Assembly: GCA_027482985.1 (NCBI GenBank)
Contig: JAIXVO010000745.1
Span: forward strand, 1 to 12,242
Direction of reading: 5' to 3'
DNA length: 12,242 nt
Source: Cyanobacteriota bacterium
GTDB lineage: Bacteria; Cyanobacteriota; Cyanobacteriia; Leptolyngbyales; Leptolyngbyaceae
Below are positions 1 through 6,732 of this stretch, piece by piece. Made by a program: the position numbers and the translations under genes. The notes below the pieces were generated by a model that saw only the letters and a list, made by a program, of their open reading frames with translations, searched no databases and was not told the origin of the DNA. Each line of letters opens with the position of its first letter. The first letter of the stretch is position 1.

Positions 1-672
1 ATTATGGGGCCGAATGGTTCCGGGAAAAGTACCTTTTCCAAGATTTTGGCAGGGCATCCTGATTACACTGTGACCGGGGGCGAAATTTCGTACTTAGGTC
101 AAAATTTGTTGGATTTGGAAGCGGAAGATCGATCGCGATCGGGGATTTTTCTCGCGTTCCAGTATCCGATCGAAATTCCCGGTGTCAGCAACACGGATTT
201 TCTGCGGATTGCCTACAATTCCAAACGGAAATTTGCTGGATTGGAAGAACTGGATGCGTTTGACTTTGATGAATTGCTGCAAGAAAAGCTGGATGTCGTG
301 AAAATGAATCCCGCCTTCCTCGATCGCAGTGTCAATGAAGGCTTTTCTGGGGGCGAGAAAAAGCGCAACGAAATTCTGCAAATGGCGCTGTTAGAACCGC
401 ACCTCGCCATCCTGGATGAAACCGATTCCGGTCTGGATATTGATGCCCTGCGGATTGTCGCGGGTGGGGTGAATCAGTTGACCACGACGGATAACGCGAT
501 CGTCCTAATCACTCACTATCAGCGCTTACTAGATTACATCGTGCCAGATTACGTGCATGTGATGGAAGGCGGGCGGATTGTAACCACGGGCGGCAAAGAA
601 CTGGCGCTGGAACTGGAAGCACGCGGCTATGACTGGATTCGCGAAGAAGAAGCAGAGGTGGCGGCACGATGA
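1..672 (+). CDS. sufC: SufC, Fe-S cluster assembly ATPase (5' end outside window)
   Basis: This is the cytoplasmic ABC-type ATPase of the SufBCD scaffold, which uses ATP to drive iron-sulfur cluster assembly. The frame is open from base 1, and the ATG at base 4 is internal: it begins the Walker A context (M)GPNGSGKST. About 35-40 N-terminal residues therefore lie before the window, since the family is usually about 250-260 residues. Counting from that Met, I see Walker A at residues 2-10, the Q-loop in AFQYP at 51-55, the signature SGGEKKR at 115-121, Walker B LAILDE at 134-139, the D-loop SGLD at 142-145 and the switch His171. The signature with a run of basic residues and the ETDSGLD stretch are typical of SufC. 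The TGA stop overlaps the sufD ATG (ATGA), so translation is probably coupled. sufB would be expected just upstream; this cannot be checked here. Confidence 0.97.
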   Translation: MMGPNGSGKSTFSKILAGHPDYTVTGGEISYLGQNLLDLEAEDRSRSGIFLAFQYPIEIPGVSNTDFLRIAYNSKRKFAGLEELDAFDFDELLQEKLDVVKMNPAFLDRSVNEGFSGGEKKRNEILQMALLEPHLAILDETDSGLDIDALRIVAGGVNQLTTTDNAIVLITHYQRLLDYIVPDYVHVMEGGRIVTTGGKELALELEARGYDWIREEEAEVAAR

Positions 673-2003
673 TTAACGTTTCTACCCTGTCTGATCTGGG
701 CAATGTGGGCGTTTCCCCCAAAGTCGATCGCACCACGGCTCTAACCACCCTCCTGAACCTGCGATCGCCCCTCCCCGACACACTTTCTGGGTTACAGGAC
801 ATCCGCGATCACGCCACAGCTAGAATTCAGGAATTGGCGATTCCCTCCACCCGCGATGAAGAATGGCGGTTCACGGATCTGTCTTCCTTGCTGGAAATCC
901 AATGGCAAGCGATCGCGGGTCAGCCTTCGGCGATCGCCCAAACCGAGATTGAACCTTTTTATCTGCCAGAAGCGTCCATTCGCTTAGTTTTCGTCGATGG
1001 CGTGTATTTGCCGGAACTGTCAGCGATCGCCGACTTACCTGCTGATGTCTTCGTCGGTGACTTCACGACCGCACAGACTGGCGGACGAGCCGACTTACTG
1101 GCTCACCTGGCGCAACAACCTGGTGCCGCTGAAACTTTCACCACCCTGAATACCGCTAGCCTGACGGATGGGGCGATCGTCGTGATTCCTGCCAATCAGG
1201 TGATCGAATCGCCCATTCATTTGCTATTTGTCTCCACAGCGGGACAGGCGGTAGCGGTGACTCATCCTCGCTGTTTGGTGACAGTGGGCACGAATAGCAG
1301 TGTCACCCTGATTGAAGACTACGTAGCCGTCAGCGACAGTGTGTATTTCACCAATGCCGTGACGGAAATCGCGATCGCCGCCAACGCGCAGGTCAGTCAT
1401 ACTAGAGTGCAGCGGGACAGCAAAGCCGCATTCCACATTGGCAAGACTGCTGTTTCCCAGGCGCGAGATGCCCGTTATACCTGCAATGCGATCGCCTTTG
1501 GAGCCGCCCTTTCTCGGCATAACCTGGAGGTCTACCAGACGGGTGAGCAGACCAGCACGACGCTCAACGGGTTGACCTTCATCTCTGGCGCTCAAGTTGC
1601 CGATACCCACAGCTTGATCTCTTACACGAAGCCCCACGGCAGCAGCAATCAGATTCATAAATGTATTGTGGATGGCAAAGCGCACGCGGTCTTCAATGGC
1701 AAGATCTTCGTACCGCAAGCCGCCCAGCTTACAGATGCGCGACAATTAAGTCAGAACCTCTTGCTCTCTGAAAAAGCCCGGATCGATACAAAGCCGCAGT
1801 TAGAAATCACCGCCGACAATGTGAAATGTGCTCACGGTGCAACAGTCAGCCAATTAGAAAATGACGAGATTTTCTACCTCCAAAGTCGTGGCATCAGTCA
1901 AGCGCAATCCGTCCGCCTCCTGACCTACGCCTTCGCCTACGAGGTGATTCACCAAATCGCGATCGCCTCCCTTCGCGACACCCTTTTGCAACAGGTGAAA
2001 TGA
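669..2003 (+). CDS. sufD: SufD, Fe-S cluster assembly scaffold subunit
   Basis: SufD is the partner of SufB in the SufBC2D scaffold, where clusters are built before transfer to apoproteins. The 444-residue length is normal. The N-terminal helical part holds the family stretch [15 protein letters not shown] near residues 60-74. It is followed by the repetitive beta-helix core and the conserved C-terminal part with FNGKIFVPQ (342-350), [14 protein letters not shown] (367-380) and KCAHGATV (386-393). His389 in that last motif corresponds to the His that in E. coli SufD (His360) lies at the SufB-SufD interface where the nascent cluster forms; this assignment is from memory of the family. The start is fixed by the 4-base ATGA overlap with sufC. 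The next gene, sufS, starts 106 bases downstream in the same direction, so a sufBCDS-type operon is likely. The gene contains several HIP1 octamers, consistent with long residence in a cyanobacterium. Confidence 0.95.
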   Translation: MINVSTLSDLGNVGVSPKVDRTTALTTLLNLRSPLPDTLSGLQDIRDHATARIQELAIPSTRDEEWRFTDLSSLLEIQWQAIAGQPSAIAQTEIEPFYLPEASIRLVFVDGVYLPELSAIADLPADVFVGDFTTAQTGGRADLLAHLAQQPGAAETFTTLNTASLTDGAIVVIPANQVIESPIHLLFVSTAGQAVAVTHPRCLVTVGTNSSVTLIEDYVAVSDSVYFTNAVTEIAIAANAQVSHTRVQRDSKAAFHIGKTAVSQARDARYTCNAIAFGAALSRHNLEVYQTGEQTSTTLNGLTFISGAQVADTHSLISYTKPHGSSNQIHKCIVDGKAHAVFNGKIFVPQAAQLTDARQLSQNLLLSEKARIDTKPQLEITADNVKCAHGATVSQLENDEIFYLQSRGISQAQSVRLLTYAFAYEVIHQIAIASLRDTLLQQVK

Positions 2004-2060
2004 CCGATACATGATCAGAGACGTATCAGCGATCCGTTTCTACCGGACAGATCAAAATCT

Positions 2061-2109
2061 ACCCCCATCCCCCAGCCCCTAACCCCCAACCCCTCACTCC
2101 CCACCTCCC
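2061..2109. repeat. C-rich low-complexity tract before sufS
   Basis: These 49 bases run up to the sufS start codon and contain a single G (2075). C-runs of four or five occur at 2062-2066, 2069-2073, 2076-2079, 2083-2087 and 2090-2093, separated by 2-3 bases. The complementary strand, which is the sufS template, therefore has five closely spaced runs of at least four G and fits the pattern for a G-quadruplex. No Shine-Dalgarno sequence is visible before sufS, because the tract occupies that position. Confidence 0.65.
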
Positions 2110-3375
2110 ATGACCTTCACTCAAGCCAAACCCCTCGCCATGCTCACCCGCCAGGATTTTCCCATCCTGCATCAATCCATCCACGGCAAGCCCCTGGTTT
2201 ACCTGGATAACGCCGCGACATCGCAGAAACCGCTGGCCGTGTTGCAGGCGTTGCAATATTACTACGAGCATGACAATGCCAATGTGCATCGCGGGGCGCA
2301 TACCTTGAGCAGTCGGGCGACCGATGCTTACGAAGGAGCGCGGGATAAGGTGGCGGCGTTCGTGAATGCGCGATCGCGGCAGGAAATTGTGTATACCCGC
2401 AATGCCAGTGAAGCGATTAACCTGGTGGCGTATGCGTGGGGGATGAACACGCTGCAAGCGGGGGATGAGATTATCCTGTCAGTGATGGAACACCATAGCA
2501 ATTTGGTGCCCTGGCAGTTTGTCGCTCAACGAACGGGTGCCGTTCTAAAGTTTGTGGAGCTGACCGCCACGCAGGAATTCGACTTTGAGCAGTTCAAGTC
2601 GCTGCTCTCGCCCCAGACCAAGTTAGTTTCTGTCGTCCATGTCTCGAACACCCTGGGCTGCATTAATCCCGTCAAAGAGATTTGCGCCGAAGCTCACAAA
2701 GTTGGGGCGCGGGTGTTGATCGATGCTTGCCAGAGTGCGCCCCATATGACGCTGGATGTGCAAGAGATTGATTGCGATTGGCTGGTGGCATCCGGTCATA
2801 AAATGTGCGCCCCCACCGGAATTGGCTTCCTCTACGGCAAGCTGGATCTGTTGCGGGAAATGCCGCCCTTCCTGGGTGGTGGTGAGATGATCGCGGATGT
2901 GTTTCTGGATCATTCCACCTACGCCGATCTGCCCCACAAGTTTGAAGCGGGGACTCCAGCGATCGCAGAGGCGATCGCCCTGGGTGCCGCTGTGGATTAC
3001 CTGACGAACTTGGGCATGGACAAGATTCACGCCTATGAAGAAGAATTGACCGCTTATCTGTTTGCGCAACTGGCACAGATTCCAGCCGTCCAGATTTATG
3101 GCCCACAACCGAATGCCGATGGCAGTGGTCGCGCCGCCCTTGCCGCCTTTACCACAGGCGAAGTCCATCCCCATGACCTCTCGACCTTACTCGATCAATC
3201 CGGGGTCGCAATTCGCTCTGGACATCATTGCACCCAACCCCTTCATCGCCATTTGAACGTTGCCTCCACCGCCCGCACCAGCCTCTACTTCTACAACACC
3301 CGCGAGGACATTGATATTTTCATCGCCTCGCTTAAAGAAACCCTCGACTTCTTCGGCAACATTTTTGCTGAGTAA
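2110..3375 (+). CDS. sufS: SufS, cysteine desulfurase (group II, PLP-dependent)
   Basis: SufS removes sulfur from cysteine as a persulfide, giving alanine, and supplies it (usually through SufE) to the SufBCD scaffold. It is cytosolic. The 421-residue product is full length for the family. Visible landmarks are [11 protein letters not shown] (31-41), the EHHSN segment whose His stacks on the cofactor (127-131), LIDACQS (203-209) with the Asp that contacts the pyridine nitrogen, the PLP-binding Lys231 in [10 protein letters not shown], and the persulfide-carrying Cys374 in [11 protein letters not shown]. The group II form of the active-site Cys loop (RSGHHC) separates it from IscS/NifS. The first Met at 2110 matches the usual position, about 15 residues before the DFPIL segment; Met11 is a less likely alternative. 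It lies 106 bases after sufD and is probably the last gene of the operon, since the next genes are on the other strand. Confidence 0.97.
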   Translation: MTFTQAKPLAMLTRQDFPILHQSIHGKPLVYLDNAATSQKPLAVLQALQYYYEHDNANVHRGAHTLSSRATDAYEGARDKVAAFVNARSRQEIVYTRNASEAINLVAYAWGMNTLQAGDEIILSVMEHHSNLVPWQFVAQRTGAVLKFVELTATQEFDFEQFKSLLSPQTKLVSVVHVSNTLGCINPVKEICAEAHKVGARVLIDACQSAPHMTLDVQEIDCDWLVASGHKMCAPTGIGFLYGKLDLLREMPPFLGGGEMIADVFLDHSTYADLPHKFEAGTPAIAEAIALGAAVDYLTNLGMDKIHAYEEELTAYLFAQLAQIPAVQIYGPQPNADGSGRAALAAFTTGEVHPHDLSTLLDQSGVAIRSGHHCTQPLHRHLNVASTARTSLYFYNTREDIDIFIASLKETLDFFGNIFAE

Positions 3376-3383
3376 CGGGATCT

Positions 3384-3418
3384 CCGATCTCGCAAGTCTT
3401 GAAGACTTGCGAGATCGG
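3384..3418. repeat. 35-base palindrome between convergent units
   Basis: A perfect inverted repeat has arms of 17 bases (3384-3400 and 3402-3418) around a single central base (3401); the core reads GCAAGTCTTGAAGACTTGC. It starts 8 bases after the sufS stop, in the gap between the rightward suf genes and the leftward DUF433/PIN-like pair. As RNA it would form a very stable hairpin on either strand. No T-run follows on either side, so it is not a standard intrinsic terminator, but it could end or stabilise both transcripts. It resembles dispersed palindromic elements of cyanobacterial genomes; only one copy is present in this window. The remaining bases to 3506 show no other signal I can support. 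Confidence 0.8.
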
Positions 3419-3506
3419 GGCGAATGCGAAGGGACTTATGCTGCCGGATCTCGTCCTGGTTCTAGAAGCAGACGAGAAGAAGGAAGTGCGATCGCGCTGG
3501 GTACGT

Positions 3507-3899
3507 TTATGGAATGAACAAACGGCCAACACCTTTATACCGATCAATTTCTACGACAATTTCAATCAACCGCTCCACACATCGCTCTCGATAATCCGCT
3601 TCACTCAAGCGATCGAGGCTGCCAATTGTTAATACTGGGAAAGAATCTTCAGTGTTTTCCTCGCGCATAACTTGTTCAAGCGAATCTTCATCCTTCATGT
3701 TCCGGTTCGCTGTGAGAATCAACATCTGATGCGCCTGAGCATATTGCCAGACTATGCGATCGCTGCTTTCCATCAACAGTCCAGCTTCTCTAAAAGTGAC
3801 AAATTGAATGGGCAGGAGTTCAAGCCAGCCTAGTTTGGTCAAAATACCCAAGAAAATTAGTGCATAGCCTTCTAGATTGTAGTCCACCAGGAAAATCAT
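3507..3899 (-). CDS. PIN-like (DUF5615-type) protein, probable toxin
   Basis: This 130-residue protein begins FLVDYNLEG, with Asp6 at the position of the first metal-binding Asp of PIN-like nucleases. It then has a second acidic site in ESSDR (44-48) and the strand ILTANRN (61-67) followed by acidic KDEDS (69-73). The C-terminus continues as DRLSEADYRERCVERLIEI and ends GRLFIP. That layout fits the small DUF5615/Mut7-C-like proteins of cyanobacteria that are paired with DUF433 proteins and regarded as VapC-like RNase toxins; homologues have sometimes been given unrelated enzyme names in automatic annotation (from memory). Its ATG overlaps the stop of the DUF433 gene by 4 bases, so the two are translationally coupled. 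The third acidic position of a canonical PIN site (as in LTxDxDF) is replaced by Asn-rich ANRN, so nuclease activity is inferred, not shown. The gene end faces the suf operon. Confidence 0.82.
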   Translation of the reverse strand: MIFLVDYNLEGYALIFLGILTKLGWLELLPIQFVTFREAGLLMESSDRIVWQYAQAHQMLILTANRNMKDEDSLEQVMREENTEDSFPVLTIGSLDRLSEADYRERCVERLIEIVVEIDRYKGVGRLFIP

Positions 3900-4276
3900 T
3901 GTTTGGGTGCGATATTTCGGCTGGCTTTCTGAGCCTCAAGTTTTGCCCAAATGACTTCCTGTTCGGATTTACGTGGCATTGCCGCAATTTGGGTAAGGCG
4001 ATCGCGGTTACGCTCTTCCCAATACTGACGAATTTCTTCTCTCGTTCGCAGCACTTCCTGGTATTCAGCCTCCATCTGCACCCGATTTGCCTCAATGTAG
4101 GACAAAGCGGCGTGTATCTGCGCATCTGTGAGATTGAAGGTGTCACGAATCAATTTAGGGTGGTAATGAGCTTTCAGCAGATCAATCACATCATAAAGGG
4201 TGATTCGGGTGCCTGCGATCGTGAGTCCCCGTTCTGTGCGAATTACACCGGATTGTCCATTCAGTGCCGAAGTCAT
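3896..4276 (-). CDS. DUF433 family protein, probable antitoxin
   Basis: The 126-residue product has the DUF433 signature: an N-terminal strand RGLTIAGTRITLYDVIDLLKA (16-36, quoted only to locate the motif) with the GTR turn, then a helix-turn-helix-like part with FNLTDAQIHAALSYIEANR at 47-65. The C-terminal half (about 66-126) is rich in charged residues and predicted helical, as expected for an antitoxin tail that wraps its partner. DUF433 proteins are known as the antitoxin half of pairs with PIN-like proteins, and here the partner follows at once with a 4-base ATGA overlap. A weak purine-rich ribosome site (GAGGG in the minus sense) lies about 12 bases before the ATG. If the family pattern holds, the protein would repress its own promoter in the 4277-4532 gap and neutralise the partner. 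Function in this organism is inferred from family and pairing. Confidence 0.88.
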   Translation of the reverse strand: MTSALNGQSGVIRTERGLTIAGTRITLYDVIDLLKAHYHPKLIRDTFNLTDAQIHAALSYIEANRVQMEAEYQEVLRTREEIRQYWEERNRDRLTQIAAMPRKSEQEVIWAKLEAQKASRNIAPKQ

Positions 4277-4532
4277 CGCTACACGCCCTCAAAATCTAGC
4301 TTTATCCTACTTCAAATTCCGCTGGTAAAGGCGTGGGATTAACTTAACGAGTGAGAAGGAATGGGGTTTGGAAACGCATGAGATCTTAACTCTTGGAAGC
4401 CTTGAATCGTTTCGAGGTCTTGTGGCTGAACGGGGAATACTGAAGGAAAAGTGACCGCAGCGGGGGCAACCATGCGCAAATAGGGGGCGATCGCGTGTAG
4501 TTACTGCATCATTCATCCTTCAGGATCTCACC
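4277..4532. other. Divergent intergenic region
   Basis: This 256-base gap separates the leftward DUF433 gene from the rightward truncated gene at 4533, so it must hold both promoters. I cannot pick a convincing -35/-10 pair on either strand. An AGGA ribosome site lies at 4522-4525, seven bases before the rightward ATG, and one HIP1 octamer lies near 4488. A 69-codon leftward reading frame here contains CPRCGH, but I could not support it as a gene. Confidence 0.5.
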
Positions 4533-4901
4533 ATGTTTTTGCTGAATCGCGCGGCGTTCGACATTCTTAAAGCGGAGATTGAACGACTTTGTACGAATCA
4601 TCCAGCGGGTCAAGTGCAGCGGGAAATCGCCGTCAAGCGGTTAGAGAAGTTGTGTAGCCGAACGGGCGCGCCGCTGACGTTGCCGCAATTGCGGAATTTG
4701 GTGGATGACTTGTTTCCTGATTTCAGTGAGAAAGTCTTAAAGCAAGCGGCCAAGGCGAATTGTCCGCCGTCTCCAACCTGGGGGCGGATTAAGGTTGGCG
4801 CGATCGCGATCGCCAGTCTCGCAGGCGGCATCTGGTTCCTGAATCTGCCTTACCCGATGATCCGTTACCCCGTGGCACGGCAGTGGTCTCCTAAAGGGTG
4901 A
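4533..4901 (+). pseudogene. Conserved hypothetical membrane-anchored protein, cut by the IS element
   Basis: The reading frame encodes 122 residues, of which the first 116 belong to the original gene; QWSPKG at the end is read from the insertion sequence starting at 4879, and the TGA stop also lies inside it. Residues 1-85 form a soluble, helical, charged region (RLEKLCSR, LRNLVDDLFPDF). Residues 87-104 (VGAIAIASLAGGIWFLNL) are a single hydrophobic segment, followed by YPMIRYPVA. From memory, similar cyanobacterial proteins of unknown function have the same N-terminal domain and a YPMIR-PVA motif after the membrane segment, then continue for about another 100-150 residues. That continuation is missing here: none of the three forward frames after the IS resumes a comparable sequence. 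An AGGA ribosome site at 4522-4525 supports the start. The product, if made, would lack its C-terminal domain. Whether it is non-functional is inference. Confidence 0.7.
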
Positions 4902-4905
4902 TTGC
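4879..4905 (+). repeat. Left terminal inverted repeat of the IS
   Basis: This 27-base end pairs with 5918-5944, with mismatches at repeat positions 5, 11, 12, 17, 24 and 25. The best conserved blocks are TGGTC (positions 6-10), CTAA (13-16) and GGGTGA (18-23). The transposase ATG follows 30 bases further in. Confidence 0.8.
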
Positions 4906-4935
4906 TAAAATAGGGATACTACATGAGGTTGAGCG

Positions 4936-5932
4936 ATGAAGTGTCCCCATTGTCAGAACGAGCAGACGGTCAAAAACGGGAAAGTCAAGCTGCAAGACCA
5001 AAGTGTGCAGCAGCGCTACTGATGCCAAGGTTGCAAAAAACGCTTTAACGAGCGCACCAAGACCCCGATGGCTCGGCTCAGAACGCCAGTCAGTCTGGTG
5101 GCAGCCGCCCTCAACGTGCGCACTGAAGGCTTGGGTGTGCGGGCCACCGGGCGCTCCTTTGGGAAATCTCACGCCACGATTATCCGGTGGGAACAGCGCC
5201 TTGCCCAGCAGTCCAACCAGTGGTCACCACCCGCTCCTGCTGGGGCTGACATTACCCTCGAAGGGGATGAGGTTTACACTCGCGTGGGCGAGAACCTTCC
5301 CCCCCTGTAAGTCCACGGGTTGGACGATTCATTTTATCGAGCGCACGAGCCGCTACTGGGTGCAGGCGCAAGCCGGGCAAAAGACGCACCAGTTGTTTGA
5401 GCAGGGGACATGTCAAGCGTGGGCGTGGGCCAATCCGGCGACATCGATCCGCTGCTTTACCGATGGCGAGCGTCGTTATGGTCAGGCGTTATGGCGATTA
5501 GCCAGTGTGCGCCTCAAGACCAGCGAGTGTCACCCGGATTACCCCTACCGCAAAGTCTGGCGCGAAGGCTTGGAAGTGGCGATGAAGATCAAAGGTTCCC
5601 AGGGTCGTAGACGGGTCAAATGGGTGCGAGTGGAGCATCCGTTCACGGCCATCAGTCCAGCACGGGAAGTCCATGCCAACCACAATGAAGCCCAAAACGG
5701 CGCTTTAAGGCGACGAGCCAGTGCTTATCGCCGCCGGCAGAACCTGTACGCCAAGTGCGTCGCAGGCTTGCAACGGGTGTTGGATGTGCAACGACTGATT
5801 CACAACTGGGTGCGACCGCACTGGGGCTTGGGTTGTAAGCTGACACCAGCGATGGCAATGGGCTACTGTCAGCGTCCGCTTTCAATTGCTGAACTGCTGA
5901 CCCTATGTGGGTTTGATGCCCTCACCCGTTAG
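4936..5932 (+). pseudogene. IS1-family transposase, broken by a stop and a frameshift
   Basis: Read from ATG 4936 (after a GAGGTTGAG-type ribosome site), the gene encodes a zinc ribbon with CPHC at residues 3-6 and CQGC at 30-33, then a helix-turn-helix (about 55-90, around RSFGKSHATIIRWEQRL), then a DDE domain. The catalytic residues I infer are Asp in LEGDEVY (codon 5266-5268), Asp in FTDGERR (5462-5464) and Glu in NHNEAQN (5687-5689). Two defects are visible. Codon 29 is TGA (5020-5022), between the two zinc-binding pairs. Further on, a run of seven C at 5299-5305 puts the first frame into a TAA at 5308-5310; one C fewer would join GENLPP directly to the downstream frame, which then runs on as TGWTIHFIERTSRYW without a break to the TAG at 5930-5932. 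Apart from these two sites the coding sequence is intact, so the inactivation looks recent. A sequencing error in the C-run, or recoding there, cannot be excluded. Confidence 0.85.
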
Positions 5933-5944
5933 CTGACCAGTGCC
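5918..5944 (-). repeat. Right terminal inverted repeat of the IS
   Basis: This is the reverse-complement partner of 4879-4905, at 21 of 27 positions. The transposase stop codon (TAG, 5930-5932) lies inside it, an economical arrangement often seen in small insertion sequences. Confidence 0.8.
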
Positions 5945-5981
5945 CCAGGGCTGCATGGTGCCCCTTGGTCGCTATCAATTC

Positions 5982-6296
5982 ATGAGCTTTCGAGAAGACC
6001 TGCGTCCTGTGATTGCCCGCAAACCAGGTGGCAGGGAATTGATTCAAAGGATGGATAGCGGTTATAGACCCAGTTCGACGGAACTGCTGCGTTATTTCCC
6101 TCCGGGGGAACAGGACGCACTATTCAAGCAAGCCATGACAAAAGAGATTCAATCCTACAGACGACTGGGGCAGAGTGGAGACGCATTGCTGGCGTGTCTG
6201 GGCGAGAACTGGTTGATGGGTGTAACGGGTGTAATGGTACTGAGAGCAGATTGCGGCTTGTACTTATCCAGGTTATTCGGGTCAAACCGTTCGTAG
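5982..6296 (+). other. Unrecognised ORF fragment between IS and integrase remnant
   Basis: From ATG 5982 the frame encodes MSFREDLRPVIARKPGG and then a balanced soluble sequence with SSTELLRYFPPGEQDALF and KEIQSYRRLG. It looks like real protein up to about base 6205. After that it runs antisense through the integrase fragment, and its last 30 or so residues (GVTGVMVLRADCG and on) are probably not original. No ribosome site precedes 5982, and the frame is open back to 5940 at the IS edge, so the fragment may be cut at both ends. I do not recognise the family and propose no function. Its position between an IS and an integrase remnant suggests it is residual cargo of an integrated element. Confidence 0.35.
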
Positions 6297-6484
6297 AGAA
6301 TATCCTTCTCAATCTCCTTTGCCTTGATTTCAGCCAGTTTTCGGTGCTGTGAAGTGTCTGGGTAGCCTGTGGAAAGGTAATGTCGCTTGCCGCCATAGGT
6401 AAATCTCAGTTGCAGCCTTCCGTTAGAACAGAGAATCGAAACCGAACCCTTATAAGCTTTGTGGGCTGGAGACTTCAAGTACAT
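6155..6484 (-). pseudogene. N-terminal fragment of a tyrosine recombinase (integrase)
   Basis: The leftward frame from ATG 6484 reads MYLKSPAHKAYKGSVSI, then LQLRFTYGGKRHYLSTGYPD, then AEIKAKEIEKDILYERFD and KYKP. This is the arm-binding N-terminal domain of phage-type integrases common in cyanobacteria: a three-stranded sheet carrying a GKR-YLSTG turn, followed by the LAEIKAKEIEKDI helix and the FDP-KYKP linker. The catalytic domain with the Arg-His-Arg-Tyr residues is absent: after about base 6210 the frame turns into QFSPRHASNASPL and stops. A full protein would be about 350-450 residues; only about 90-100 are integrase-like. It lies 176 bases beyond the 3' end of tRNA-Phe and points away from it, the standard arrangement for an element integrated at a tRNA 3' end. 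Family call from motif recognition only. Confidence 0.68.
6218..6235 (+). repeat. Two tandem GGGTGTAA repeats
   Basis: GGGTGTAAC (6218-6226) is followed directly by GGGTGTAAT (6227-6235). They lie within the integrase fragment near its break point, where they encode the TITPVTP stretch on the minus strand. They face the three TTTACACCA copies at 6513-6541 in opposite orientation, sharing the heptamer GGTGTAA/TTACACC. Confidence 0.55.
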
Positions 6485-6512
6485 AGAACAGCTTTAGTTA
6501 GTTCATTTGTAC

Positions 6513-6541
6513 TTTACACCATTTACACCAGTTTTACACCA
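6513..6541 (+). repeat. Three TTTACACCA repeats before the integrase fragment
   Basis: Exact 9-base copies occur at 6513-6521, 6522-6530 and 6533-6541, the first two abutting and the third offset by two bases. They lie 29-57 bases upstream of the integrase ATG (6484, minus strand). That is a reasonable place for integrase arm-type sites or for operator sites controlling the integrase gene. Their function is inference. Confidence 0.6.
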
Positions 6542-6607
6542 ATTTGAGTGCCAAAAAGACCTGAAAATACCCAATAAATAGAACGGGTGTATAGGAGCAT
6601 GCCAAAA

Positions 6608-6644
6608 CAAGAAGCCCTGAATCGCTTGGAATCAGGGCTTCTTG
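6608..6644 (-). terminator. Rho-independent terminator of tRNA-Phe
   Basis: On the minus strand a 13-bp perfect stem (arms 6632-6644 and 6608-6620, core AAGAAGCCCTGA) encloses an 11-base loop, and is followed by TTTTGGC at 6601-6607. It begins 15 bases after the 3' end of tRNA-Phe, so it most likely ends the tRNA transcript. The integrase fragment lies beyond it and would need its own promoter. Confidence 0.72.
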
Positions 6645-6659
6645 CTGAAGTGATAGAAA

Positions 6660-6732
<73 letters not shown>

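Larger units (their letters stand above)
4879..5944 (+). mobile_element. IS1-family insertion sequence, about 1066 bp
   Basis: The boundaries are set by terminal inverted repeats at 4879-4905 and 5918-5944, which match at 21 of 27 positions when the right end is reverse-complemented; both outer ends begin GGCA-TGGTC. Inside is one transposase gene running left to right, with a zinc-ribbon N-terminus, a helix-turn-helix and a DDE-type domain of the cyanobacterial IS1 type. The nine bases outside each end (from 4870 and from 5945) agree at only five positions, so no clean target duplication is visible. That suggests later deletion or recombination at one side, or an old insertion. The element interrupts the gene starting at 4533. 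It has no HIP1 octamer, unlike the surrounding host genes. The IS1 family name rests on protein resemblance read by eye; the individual element cannot be named. Confidence 0.85.

Noticed and set aside
1224..1745. Long leftward frame antisense to sufD
   Set aside because: It is a shadow of a well-conserved gene on the other strand, with no recognisable motifs.
3399..3632. Rightward frame starting inside the palindrome (GLMLPDLVLVLEADEKKEV)
   Set aside because: It starts in the hairpin, has no ribosome site, and its second half is antisense to the PIN-like gene.
4307..4516. Leftward 69-codon frame with CPRCGH
   Set aside because: It occupies the promoter gap between divergent genes, has no ribosome site or recognisable domain, and the rest of its sequence is basic and Arg/Ser-rich like a chance frame. 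It could be a remnant, but I cannot support it.
4834..4841. GGTTCCTG, matching eight bases of the tRNA-Phe 3' end, as a possible attachment-site copy
   Set aside because: It encodes Trp-Phe-Leu of the membrane segment in the truncated gene, and the match stops at eight bases; chance is the better explanation.
5003..5302. N-terminal part of the long frame beginning at 5003
   Set aside because: Before the C7 run this frame is out of register with the transposase; the true zinc-ribbon and helix-turn-helix sequence is in the 4936 frame.
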